Below, piece after piece: positions 11,897-20,085 of a stretch of 25,000 nucleotides of DNA. Location: contig CAIIXF020000220.1 of NCBI GenBank assembly GCA_903813345.2, positions 1-25,000 of the forward strand. The letters run 5' to 3'. The notes below the pieces were generated by a model, which saw nothing but the letters and a program-made list of their open reading frames with translations, did not search any database and was not told the DNA's origin. Both the position numbers and the translations under genes were made by a program. Each line of letters begins with the position of its first letter. Position 1 is the first letter of the stretch. This DNA is from Owenia fusiformis. Taxonomy: Eukaryota; Annelida; Polychaeta; Sabellida; Oweniidae.

Positions 11897-14800
11897 CTGG
11901 AATTACATAAGAATTCCTATTATGACAGACACCAGTATTGGGATAATGTTAACACACAAGACAAGGCATTAATATGACCAAGTGTCACCAGCTGGTTGCT
12001 CAAATCTGTAATCTAAAGTCAGACATGAACTTCTGAGAACTTGTAGATGAATTTGAAAAGAAATTTGGTAAATTTGAAGCAAGTTGAAAAAAGACCTTTT
12101 TGAACTTTTTTTGACCTTGAGAAGGTCAAATCTCAAATCTAAAGTCAGATTGATCCCCCGGTGCTTATGCTTAATGAAATAATGTGTAGCTGTATATGAA
12201 TACATACCTATAGTAGTTGCTGAGCTGACAGGCTTAATGGAAGCCTGTGCTTCAGTAGTGTCTGTTGCTGGCTCAGGATCAGCAACTGAACTTTGGGATC
12301 TCTTCACAATAGGTGTAGTCAATATAGTCCCTGTAAATAAACCAATATCTCAGTATATATAAATACCATAAATCTATGTATGTATGTACCAGGTAGATTG
12401 GATAGACCTAGAAAAATACAGGCAAAATGATCTGTTCTATAAAATAAAACATGTTAATGTTTTATAAAATAATAAAATAGTGAGACATAATCTATAATAT
12501 AAATTCAGTATTGGCAAAAATTATATATATATCTTAAACACATTTTACAGTACTCAAATTCTATTAATTTGAACAAACAGAACCAAAGTTTACTAGCTTT
12601 GCACAGAGAATTTTGCATAATTTATCTCTTCTATCTCTTCTTATATTTTACTCACTTGGCTGATCATCTGCCTTTTTAGTGTCAGCACTACTAGGTGATT
12701 CAAGCGGGTTCAGGCATGTTGTGAGGTCAACCTCTGGTGCAGGCCCTGCATGCTCTGTACCAGTGGCTTCTCTGCCCTTGTTGGCATCCTTGGCAGTATG
12801 AGTGACACGTTTTATAGCAGTACTCTTAAGCATACCTTCCATTAACTCATCTACCAGACTAAAATTTAAAAGAAATGGATGAAACGAAGTATATATGTAA
12901 TATATATCTTCATTATAAATGGTTATTGTGAACCCAAAATGCAAAAATAGGTGAATTGGCATATGATCAGGAAACTGTTTTACTATATGTGGATAAGTTT
13001 ATATTATAAGGCCTATTTGACAATGTGAAACACAAAGAAAACTTCATGAGTTATAAAATATTTTTTGAGGTGTCATATTAACTGTAAGTACAGGAAATAT
13101 TAACTGATCTGAAATACTTACCCGCATCTATACCGCTGTTCCTCTGTGGTCTTTGTCCGTTGAAATCGACAATGTGCGCACAACATCCCTGGCTTATGAA
13201 TATGATCCCAAACATGGTGTTTGAAGTCTTCAGAGATGTGACACTTCAGCTGACAGATGAGACACTTGTAGACGCCATTGCTATCTCGTTTGCAGCGTAT
13301 TATTAGTGGCTGATCCACCTTCTCTGGTTTTCTGGTTGGAGCATTCCCTCCAACAACCTGGGATATTTTAAAAACAATTTTAACGTCTTCACTCTTGTTT
13401 ATTCATTAAATGTTTACATGTATTGAGGGCTGGAGTGAAAATTAGAATAAATTCATGATGAGTGACTGTAGATCTAATATAACTTTTTATTTTTTATTTT
13501 CCCCATTCTATTTGCCTATCAAGAGGCCAGTAAACTCAATAGTGAACCCAACAGAGCTACATTGGTTGTTTCAAGTCCAACCTCTGCAAAGAAGCATCCA
13601 AAAAAGACCATCCAATTTTGTGAAAAATTAAGTGCTGCACCTTGTAATACTGTAATGTGTTAAATTAGAGGTAAACACTCTTGGAATTCGATGTAAATAG
13701 CTTACCTGAATATCATCTTCATTCTTGTTCTGTTGTCTTTCAACAACTGTAGGTGTCAATGTACTGGGTTCAGTAGATAATTGACGTGTAGTTGTACTGG
13801 ACCCTGCAGCTGGCTGATTTGATGTCAGTGTACTGAGCCCTCCAGCTGACTGATTTGATGTCAGTGTACTGGGCCCTCCAGCTGACTGGTTTGATGTCAG
13901 TATACTGGACCATCCAGCTGGTTGTTGTGATGTCAGAGTACTTGGCCCTCCAGCTGACTGATTTGATGTCAGTGTACTTGGCCGTCCAGCTGAGTGATTT
14001 GATGTCCGTGTACTTGGCCCTCCAACTGATTGATTTGATGTCAGTGTACTGGGCCCTCCAGCTGACTGGCATGGATTTGATCCCACAAATGGCTGATGTG
14101 TCGCTGTACCTGGTCTAACAGAAGACTGGCTGGCAGTCATTAAGCTTTTGGTGCCTGTGGTTGCTAAATTAGTGTTTGACTGTGTTCCTGCCTGGCTGGT
14201 TATACCTGAGAGATTTGATGCAGTCTGTCCTTTATTTGATCCCCCTAGTGCTGATGCAGTAGATGACAGGGAAGAAGATATGGAGTTAACTGAGTTAGCT
14301 TTGGATGCTCGATATGGTGTGGCAGCAATAGCTGACAAAGAGGCAGCTGCAGCATTCACTATATTCTCAATTGATAAAGCTGTTGAAGAAGGTGTTCCTA
14401 GTGAAGATGTGATATCAGAGAGAAGAGGCATCGACAGTTGGGGGCTAGATGGAACATTTGAATTTGAAGGTACATTTGAATGTGATGGTACATTTGAATG
14501 TGGCTTAAGAGTTGAATGCGATGGGACCCTCATACCATGTAGTAAAGGCAACCTCTTGCCCTGGGTTCCTGCAGGAGAGTTCAATAGTATTATATTCTGG
14601 TTATCATTAAGGAGTGCAGGCTGTCTAGGTGCTATGGGTCTGCCAGTATAGCTACCACCTGGGACTTGCAATCTTTGATTTAATGGAACAGGCTGGCGAT
14701 TCTGTGAAACCTGGTTATGTTGTTGCTGCTTTTGTTGTTGTTGCTGTTGGTTCTGTTGTTGACCTGTGGAAGCACTATATGGAGGGGGTAACACAGGAGC

Positions 14801-17800
14801 ATATTGGGCTGCAGCATAGGACTGATGAGCCTGCCTCATTCCTGTAGTATGTGGAGATCTTAACAGACTTGTAGCTATAGGATGTGGAGGTCTCACAGTC
14901 TGCTGTGTGTTATTGCTATTTAAAGGCATTGAGGGGGTGGACACAGGAATCACACCACCTGATGTGGATGTTATGAGAAATGTGGGGTGGGCAGTATTTG
15001 GGTTATGTGAGTACATATCCCTACTGCGATCCTTCCATGCTTTGTGAAGCATCTCAATGACACTGTCCACTGCCATGTTTTTGAGCCTTGTGACCACTAC
15101 AGGGTTGCCTGGATGATATGATGCAAAGTGAGCCTCCATGGAACGCTGGTCTTGACCTTGGACTGAACACTTTGTGCATTGGTAAAGGTTCCCCATGAAA
15201 TGCCTTATGATGTGCTCCTTGAACAACCTCAAGTCAGCAATGATGAAATTACATTTGGCGCAGTGGTAATTTTTGCCATCAAAGTCCAATTTATGCTGAT
15301 TAACAGGTAGATTGTTTGATTTGGGTAAAATAGGGGCTGGGGTTGATGCTGGTGATGTACAAATTGTTTGGGGGTTGTTTCCAGTTCTTTTTATCAAATC
15401 CAGGTGAGACATGCGTATATGGTCTTCAAGTTTATAGTGGTACGGAGTCACAAAAGGACATCCAAATACAGGACATTTCTTTTGCACAGTGGGTTCAGGT
15501 TTTGGTGGAATTTTAACCTTCTGATTCAACAAATTTTCTATGGTGCTGATGAGGGTATCTGCCGAGGTTGGTGTTCCAGAACAAGGGGCCCCAGTGTTAG
15601 TAGGCGGAAGAGTAGGTTTACGTATTAAGGTGACACAATACTGCTGGATTGAACGGATAAAATTTGATGTAGTAGCCTCAGTTTCTCCAGCTGGATTACC
15701 ACATTCATTATTGTGCTTTATGAGATAATGTTCACACAGGTTGACCACATTGTTTGTTTGGAATGAACAGCTTTGACAACCTACTAAGATTTTATCCCTC
15801 ACTGCTTTCTGAATGCAAATTTCATAATGATCCATGGCAGTCGATGGGATAGTATTTCCATGGCATATGATGCATTTCTTAACTGCATTTAGTTTATGGG
15901 TATTATTGGTTGCTTTTAGATGATTCAAGGCATTGTTGTAGTCTTTAAACCATTTGTCACACGTGTTACAGTGGATAATGGTCATTCCAGGTAAATTTTC
16001 AATATTGGGAGTAAAACATGGCACTGAATCAGTGTTTGTGTTCTCGTCATCCTCAATTTCAATGAGTTCAATCTGTTTTGGTGGTAACTCAATGACTTCA
16101 ATTTCATCATCATCATTGCCTTCCTTTGTAGTATTAACTAGAATAGCATCAGCTGCTGCAGATGGCTCAATTGAGAGGGGAATTACTGGTGCATCATCAA
16201 TTTGTGGATTGAATACATTGGGAGCATGATCATTGGAAGTAACATTCTCCTGTTCCTTTGTAGCATCATTCAGTTCACTATCAGGAGCATTTGATGGTTG
16301 CATCCCACCATTAGGATGAAATATTGAAGGTGTGTCACCATCTTTATAATGCACAATCTTAATTGCCTTACCTGATTCATTCAAAGGATTCTCAATCACA
16401 TTACTACCCTTTTGCCTAATGGAATGTACATCATCTACACTATTGTTGGCAGTATTTGTTGTTTCATTAGCAGGGTCCGTAGCAGGGTCAGGGACAACAA
16501 GTGCAGATGTGTTTGTTGAAGTTTCAACATCTGCTGAATGGTTGTTACTTTCTATGGCATCACTTGGTTCGTCTCTTATAGGAAGAATAGCTTCATTTAG
16601 TTCAACATTGCTGTCAACTCCAGTTGTTCTATTATTTTCAATTGTTGCATTAGTCTGAACCTCATTGTTGTCAACTGTCCCATCTGCAGTTGATTCATTA
16701 GTCTCAACAGCATTGGTTGATCTTTTAGTCTCACATATACTACTTGACTGAGTAGGAGTACAACTTGACGTCAAGGAATTCTTGTGAGTTTCAACTGATT
16801 GAGTAGTATGATCTCTAGCTGCTTCATTAGATGCATCAATTGTTCCTTCAGAGTCCTGAACATTTGGTGCTTCTTTATCATTGGTCAAATTTCCAATGGA
16901 ATCCTTGTCTGCATCACTGATATCTCCATTTGTATTTTTTTCCTCATTGGCTTGATCATTTTCATATGGGCTAACTTGATGCCAAGAAAACCCTGCATAT
17001 TGTGGAGTAGCAGGTGACTCCATTGGATCCATGGCTCTTTTATCAGAGTTGGGACTCAAAGGGCCTCTCCTAGGTGGGGGAGGGGGAATGTTACTCATAG
17101 CCTCTTTTAGAACATTCTGGATTAAACTGACCGGATCATTATCTTGAGACGTTGGAGCTCCAATCTTGGTAGGGGAGCCTTTATTGGGAGAGCCTTCTCC
17201 AACACTTTTGGATGTTGTGGGCCCAGTTGCGACAGAGGTGCCTTTATTTGGGGAGGCCTCCCCAATTTCCTTGGGTGTAGAGCCTATGAGGGGGGTAGTT
17301 GGAGCTTCTTGAATAAGTCGGCCATCTTTATCTAGAGAACTCTGGTGCCATTTCCATGAACTGGTTTTAGGACGGGAAATACTAACAGGGAGATGAGAGT
17401 GTTTTCCAAATTGATGAACCCCCTTTCCTGCTGCTGAAATACAGAGTTCTACAAATGCATTAAAAATGTAACTAGGTGACAGCAACGCCAAAGCGTAGAA
17501 AATCCCATCGAACGGGTATGGCTGCCATTTTTACAAAAACCTTCTACTACTTTTTCAGTTATATCCAAAATTGTAAAATAACATTCATAAGAAAGTGTAA
17601 TATGCTTTTAAGTTGGCACATATAAAATTTCAACAAAATTGCACACACGTACATGTAAATGGTTGCCATTTTTCTTTTTATATATAAAACATAAATCATT
17701 ACAGTTTTATATGTTGTGCCCAAATCACTGTAAAATCAGCACTAAAATGGCCACCATTTTTTTTAACAAGCGGCCATCGAGCAGAACTTCTACCCCCATA

Positions 17801-18832
17801 GGGCATATGATTACAAAATATAAACAAAATCAGGCCAACAGTATTTGAGTTATCGCTCGGACAGACAGATGTACGGTTGGAGAAACAAGACGGAGGGAAG
17901 CATTCCCTATATCTCTACTAACTTTGCTTGATGGGATAACAATAACCTATTGTCACATTATGTGTATTCTAGCAATCAGTCACAAGCAAGAGGTAATGAA
18001 TTTTATAATTATTTGAACAACTTTTTGAGGGTGATAGTAAGATCTCACAAGTATGATAAATATTGAGAAGCAGCAGGGTGACCTTGAGATTGCCTTTGAC
18101 CTTGAAGTCCAGCCCCCCTTTGATACAGCCTATCTGGTAGATAAACCAAGAGGTAAAAAACAAAGACTCTCAATAGTATGTTTCAAATTGAAATCATACG
18201 AAATACTAATAAAAAAGACAACATCTGCAACAACTCCAAAATATAACATGGACTTAATACAGTTTCTATTCAGTTTCATAAATAGCCATTCTACAACGAA
18301 TATTATACCATTCATCATATTTATATTACTTTTTACCTAGTTTGGTTCAAATTGGTCAAAGTTTCGAAACACACTTATGATACATACCTTTAGCACCCAC
18401 TGGTGACCCTGCTTGGGGGAAAGCTTGGGTAGGCTCTGCAGATGGCATTTTACATGGATTCAGACTTAATCGTGAATTAGTTCCTTGTGAATTGTTGAAG
18501 GTAACTGTAGAAGTTATAGTAGCACCATATGAAACACTTCCAGGAGATGCAGGAACTGTTGAGAGTGTTTTGTTCAAATTTGAAGACTGGGCATGATTCA
18601 AAGGATTATTTGGAGCCGTTTGTTGTTCAGATTGACATATCTGTGGTGAATGTTGATTTGTTGTCACCAATTGTAGACTGGAAGCTGAACTGGAAGAATT
18701 CTTGCTCGTTAAGTTTGTAGAAGAGGTTATTGTTTGTATTGTTTCCGTTATTTGCACTGCAGCGCTGCTCTGGTGAGGAGTGTAAGTATCAGAAGTTGAA
18801 TAATTACTGAGTTCATCGTCAAAATTAGACAT
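1..18832 (-). CDS. Giant poly-C2H2 zinc-finger protein, six coding exons, 3' end beyond the left edge
   Basis: Joined exons 18832..18388, 17433..13706, 13357..13122, 12858..12656, 12330..12208 and 11896..1 give one open frame of at least 5,543 residues. Every junction has GT at the donor and AG at the acceptor, and phases fit (1, 0, 2, 1, 1). Rough layout in residues: 1-585 disordered Ser/Thr/Asn-rich; 590-610 two acidic-flanked hydrophobic motifs; 630-920 six fingers; 1035-1055 poly-Gln; 1269-1365 twelve-residue repeats; 1400-1470 one or two fingers; 1720-3000 about 20 scattered fingers; 3000-3790 acidic disordered region; 3800-4150 six fingers; 4200-5370 twelve three-finger modules; 5370-5420 two more fingers. 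C2H2 fingers usually bind DNA, RNA or protein, so a nuclear role is inferred. No KRAB, BTB, SCAN, ZAD or SET domain was seen. Length is far above typical zinc-finger proteins (400-2,500 residues). Orthology is unknown. Confidence 0.85.
522..4022 (-). repeat. Array of 12 three-finger zinc-finger modules, each with a C-X1-C middle finger
   Basis: Twelve modules of about 92-110 residues (starts 276 to 330 bp apart). Each module has finger a, C-X2-C-X12-H-X3-H of the type YKCDVCDFKT; a linker like HPKGTPK; finger b, with LSCFCGF or FSCMCGF, that is C-X1-C-X12-H-X4-H; and finger c, such as CGQCGYQT, C-X2-C-X12-H-X3-H. The C-X1-C motifs lie near 3,911, 3,618, 3,311, 3,035, 2,731, 2,452, 2,137, 1,861, 1,568, 1,238, 961 and 661. 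The linker after finger a differs from the canonical TGEKP. All modules keep cysteines and histidines in place, so the unusual spacing is a conserved state and not decay. Confidence 0.88.
5934..6460 (-). repeat. Two families of short acidic protein repeats
   Basis: Protein order runs from high to low coordinate. First come three copies of F-E-N/D-I-S followed by acidic residues (FENISSDEE at about 6,435-6,460, FENISDDEH at 6,350-6,375, FEDISSEGE at 6,242-6,268). Then come three units with a DDYGDDGIFAG-like start and a GGGPE-like end (6,160-6,228; a diverged one at 6,057-6,131; 5,934-6,016). The serines before acidic residues resemble casein kinase 2 sites. These are probably linear binding motifs in a disordered segment; no partner can be named. 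Confidence 0.65.
8868..8891 (-). other. Candidate nuclear localisation signal KRPRKRRL
   Basis: A compact basic run KRPRKRRL followed by SIMDD lies in exon 6 at about residue 2,582. It fits the classical monopartite nuclear import consensus (K-K/R-X-K/R). A second basic stretch (RQRKREREKQARSKEQK) lies near 10,200. Import is inferred from the motif only. Confidence 0.5.
11897..12207 (-). other. Intron 5 with small inverted and direct repeats
   Basis: A 311-bp intron with donor GTATGT and acceptor GTAATTCCAG. It holds the word AATCTAAAGTCAGA twice (near 12,010 and 12,138) and a perfect palindrome TTGACCTT-GAG-AAGGTCAA at 12,111-12,129, which suggests a remnant of a dispersed repeat. Confidence 0.65.
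12208..12330 (-). CDS. Coding exon 5: short disordered linker
   Basis: A 123-bp exon of 41 codons' length encoding a Ser/Thr/Ala/Pro-rich linker (core SQSSVADPEPATDTTEAQAS). It follows acceptor GTTTATTTACAG and ends with donor GTATGT after ATAG, phase 1, so that G plus AT of exon 6 gives Asp. Because both flanking phases are 1 and the length is a multiple of three, skipping this exon would keep the frame, so it is a plausible cassette exon. No domain is visible. Confidence 0.72.
12331..12655 (-). other. Intron 4, AT-rich
   Basis: A 325-bp intron with donor GTGAGT and acceptor GTTTATTTACAG. It has short TATATA and TGTATGTATG runs and nothing else recognisable. Intron 3 (12,859-13,121) is similar and 263 bp long. 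Confidence 0.7.
12656..12858 (-). CDS. Coding exon 4: linker with amphipathic segment
   Basis: Encodes about 68 residues with no finger. It opens with an amphipathic SLVDELMEGMLKSTA segment and continues with a Thr/Lys/Glu/Pro-rich hydrophilic stretch that looks disordered. The acceptor is the pyrimidine-rich TTTTAAATTTTAG before 12858, and the donor GTGAGT follows CCAA, leaving phase 1. The frame stays open upstream into the intron (to 12,962), where the codons give Phe/Tyr/Ile-rich sequence unlike the rest of the protein; that part is read as intron. A match to transcript data would settle whether this small exon is always included. Confidence 0.72.
13122..13357 (-). CDS. Coding exon 3: one zinc finger plus an incomplete finger
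   Basis: Encodes about 78 residues starting VVGGNAPTRKPEK. One full C2H2 finger is visible (YKCLICQLKC, then HHVWDHIH), followed by a CAHCRF knuckle whose expected histidines are missing before the intron, so the second finger is degenerate or ends in cysteine. Acceptor AATATCCCAG precedes 13357. The donor GTAAGT follows TGCGG, giving phase 2, and the next exon adds T to complete a glycine codon. A GTG within the frame at 13318 could be mistaken for a start but the exon clearly extends further upstream. Confidence 0.8.
13358..13705 (-). other. Intron 2, no distinct content
   Basis: A 348-bp AT-rich intron with donor GTAAGC and acceptor AATATCCCAG. I see no gene, repeat or structured element in it. 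Confidence 0.75.
13706..17433 (-). CDS. Coding exon 2: disordered region, six zinc fingers, poly-Gln and 12-residue repeats
   Basis: Encodes about 1,243 residues. It begins after acceptor TATTTCAG and ends with Gln at donor GTAAGC (phase 0). In order it shows Pro/Ser-rich sequence including PPPPPRRGPLSP; a long Asn/Thr/Glu region; two hydrophobic-acidic motifs (EIEVIEL, IELIEIEDDE); six finger-like motifs between about 15,985 and 15,105, for example CNTCDKWF, CQSCSFQT, a C-X4-C finger CPVFGCPF, CAKCNFII and CTKCSVQG, each with downstream histidines; a Gln-rich stretch at about 14,700-14,765; a Ser/Ala-rich stretch; and eight 12-residue repeats. The frame is open to 17,491 through a Met there, but 17,434-17,491 reads as intron: it holds the acceptor, and only joining at 17,433 matches exon 1. 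Confidence 0.85.
13784..14071 (-). repeat. Eight tandem 36-bp coding repeats (12 residues each)
   Basis: Within exon 2, eight units with consensus NQSAGGPSTLTS run from 14071 to 13784, and a diverged ninth follows to about 13748. The 36-bp period is a multiple of three, so all units keep frame and the two other frames in the region also stay open, which creates spurious overlapping reading frames on both strands. The peptide is Ser/Thr/Gly-rich and likely disordered and possibly glycosylated or phosphorylated (inference). Copy number is likely to vary between alleles. Confidence 0.85.
14700..14765 (-). repeat. Poly-glutamine stretch in exon 2
   Basis: Runs of CAA and CAG codons (TTG/CTG on the plus strand) encode a Gln-rich tract of the form QQQNQQQQQQKQQQHNQ. 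Such tracts are common in transcription regulators and are prone to length change. Confidence 0.8.
17434..18387 (-). other. Intron 1, containing a repeat element
   Basis: A 954-bp intron with donor GTATGT and acceptor TATTTCAG. About half is the inverted-repeat element at 17,501-17,939. Near 18,077-18,112 are TGACCTTGA-type words typical of dispersed mollusc repeats. The acceptor is CAGCAGCAG, so alternative use one or two triplets downstream is possible. No gene is seen inside. Confidence 0.7.
17501..17939. mobile_element. Candidate non-autonomous inverted-repeat element in intron 1
   Basis: The left end AATCCCATCGAA and the right end CTTGATGGGATA are imperfect inverted repeats of each other (about 10 of 12 positions). 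Inside are repeated words such as ATGGCTGCCATTTTT, ATGGTTGCCATTTTT and ATGGCCACCATTTTT, and a GGACAGACAG segment near the right end. There is no coding capacity. The boundaries and the class are inferred; a clear target-site duplication was not found. Confidence 0.4.
18388..18832 (-). CDS. Coding exon 1: start codon and disordered N-terminus
   Basis: Starts with MSNFDDELSNYS and encodes about 148 residues rich in Ser, Thr, Asn and Gln, with no fold, signal peptide or membrane segment visible; it is probably disordered. The start is supported by an in-frame TAA two codons upstream, by a purine at -3 and G at -1, and by an apparent splice acceptor (TATTTACAG) ending at 18856. The exon ends at GCTAAAG followed by the donor GTATGT, leaving one base of a split alanine codon (phase 1). 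The frame runs a few codons into the intron before stopping, but the donor and the matching phase of exon 2 argue for splicing. Confidence 0.8.
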
Positions 18833-18855
18833 CCTTTACACACTTTTTTCATCAT
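18833..18855 (-). other. Short 5' untranslated part of exon 1, with upstream ATG
   Basis: Between the apparent acceptor (AG at 18857-18856) and the main start at 18832 are 23 bases beginning ATGATG. This upstream ATG opens a frame, shifted from the main one, that encodes 35 residues and runs past the main start. Any mRNA spliced here would carry an overlapping upstream frame unless the acceptor or transcription start differs. Confidence 0.45.
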
Positions 18856-19416
18856 CTGTAAATATAAATAAAATAAATCATAGTTTTAATTAATTGGATC
18901 TAGCACCATAAACAGAAAGTTTCCTGGTATCTTATTAATACCTAATAAAGTGAAATGATGAAATACAAGCAAGATCAATTCTATCAACTTGTGCAAATGT
19001 GCTGTGCATTAACCACATACAGCTCAAAGTATAATCTATCATTGTAATGAACTAATAAAAACATATGCAATAATTTAACATATTAAAAACTATAAACAAC
19101 AAAAAGGAGTACATTTTACTCAAATGCTGAAACAAAGATATAAGTGACATCTTTAAAACATTCGTATAATTAACAACCAGCTGTTAACCCTGATTAAGAC
19201 ATGATAGTCCATGCTGGATTTGAAAAATAACAAGGATGTTCCACATGATAAACCTTTACTAAATAGTTTTATTTTTATTCCCTTGTGTCTCTTATATAAT
19301 AAGAGGAACATAGTGTTAGACATTTTGTTTACACATCTATAAATCCTTAATAAAATGACAAGACAGCAATATTTAACATAAATCATCAATGATACATCTC
19401 ACTGATATTTTTTATT
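18856..19416. other. AT-rich stretch upstream of exon 1, nothing recognised
   Basis: This stretch is AT-rich with no supported gene on either strand. Apart from the splice acceptor at its left border I see no promoter, repeat or RNA structure that I can defend. It is probably part of a 5' intron. Confidence 0.5.
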
Positions 19417-19544
19417 AGACTCCAGATGTAAATCTGGAGTCTATTGTTTTCGTCAGTATTCTTTATTAGACTCCAGATTGAAAATCTGGAGTCTATTGCT
19501 TTTGCCGGTTTTCTTATTAGACTCCAGATGTCAATCTGGAGTCT
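19417..19544. repeat. Three 51-bp tandem units, each a perfect hairpin
   Basis: Perfect inverted repeats of AGACTCCAGAT with ATCTGGAGTCT lie at 19,417-19,442, 19,468-19,494 (12-bp arms) and 19,519-19,544. The starts are exactly 51 bp apart and the loops are three or four bases long. Each is preceded by TTATT and followed by ATTG. The arm sequence returns at the right ends of the repeat block (AATCTGGAGTCT), so these may mark its left end. Confidence 0.85.
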
Positions 19545-19589
19545 ATTGTTTTTGTCAGTATTCTTATTATTTATTTATTATTCTTTATT

Positions 19590-20085
19590 ATTCTTTCCCA
19601 GTTTTCTCGTTAACTAGAAGATATTGAGTCAAGTCTTATATATGGTCCATTAAGGTCCTAGATCTAATTTCTCGGAAATTGGGTCAAATTTTTATCTAGG
19701 TCAAAGGTCAAGAACTAGGTCAAATCTTACATTTTCAACATTCTGTCATTTATCTTCGTCGTTGTTTATCGTAACTCCTAAATCTTTTTTTCATCATGTA
19801 GCTTAGAAAAAGCCAAAGCAAAGATATGACATTAGATTTTTGATTACGCTTACCGATTTTGAAATATGGCGTCCAGAAAGTAGGTCAAAATAACGAGTTC
19901 TCCAAATTTAACATCTGAGTTATGAATTAAGGGTATAATTTACTCAGGAATCCGAATCTGCAAACCAAATTTCGATCCGACTTCCGGTTCGAAAGTTATG
20001 GCGTTTTGAAATTTCGAGAAAAATCGATCTGATGATATCCTTATAGAAAGTCAAGAGTAGCGAAGAAAATATAGAAAAAATCATC
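19590..20085. repeat. Repeat-block body, copy 1
   Basis: Non-coding sequence starting near CCCAGTTTTCTCG and ending before the pyrimidine array. From about 19,677 onward it matches 22,931-23,339 at a constant offset of 3,254 bp with only about ten differences, while the first 75 bp have diverged strongly. It contains a perfect AGGTCA-A-AGGTCA at 19,698-19,710. Confidence 0.8.

Noticed and set aside
13770-14118. Overlapping minus and plus frames with periodic SWRAQYTDIKS or YWALQLTGLMSV-like peptides
   Set aside because: They are shadows of the 36-bp repeat in exon 2; the third frame, joined to zinc fingers, is the real one.
14148-14651. 167-codon plus-strand frame
   Set aside because: It is antisense to exon 2 of the zinc-finger gene, with low-complexity acidic composition mirroring the Ser/Ala-rich coding strand.
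17434-17491. Start of a separate gene at Met 17,491
   Set aside because: The segment holds a pyrimidine-rich acceptor ending at 17,434 and hydrophobic sequence unlike the rest. Joining exon 1 at 17,433 keeps the frame.
19417-19544. CRISPR-like array of short spaced repeats
   Set aside because: Only three units, the palindromic arms make up most of each unit, spacers are similar to one another, and the window is clearly animal DNA.
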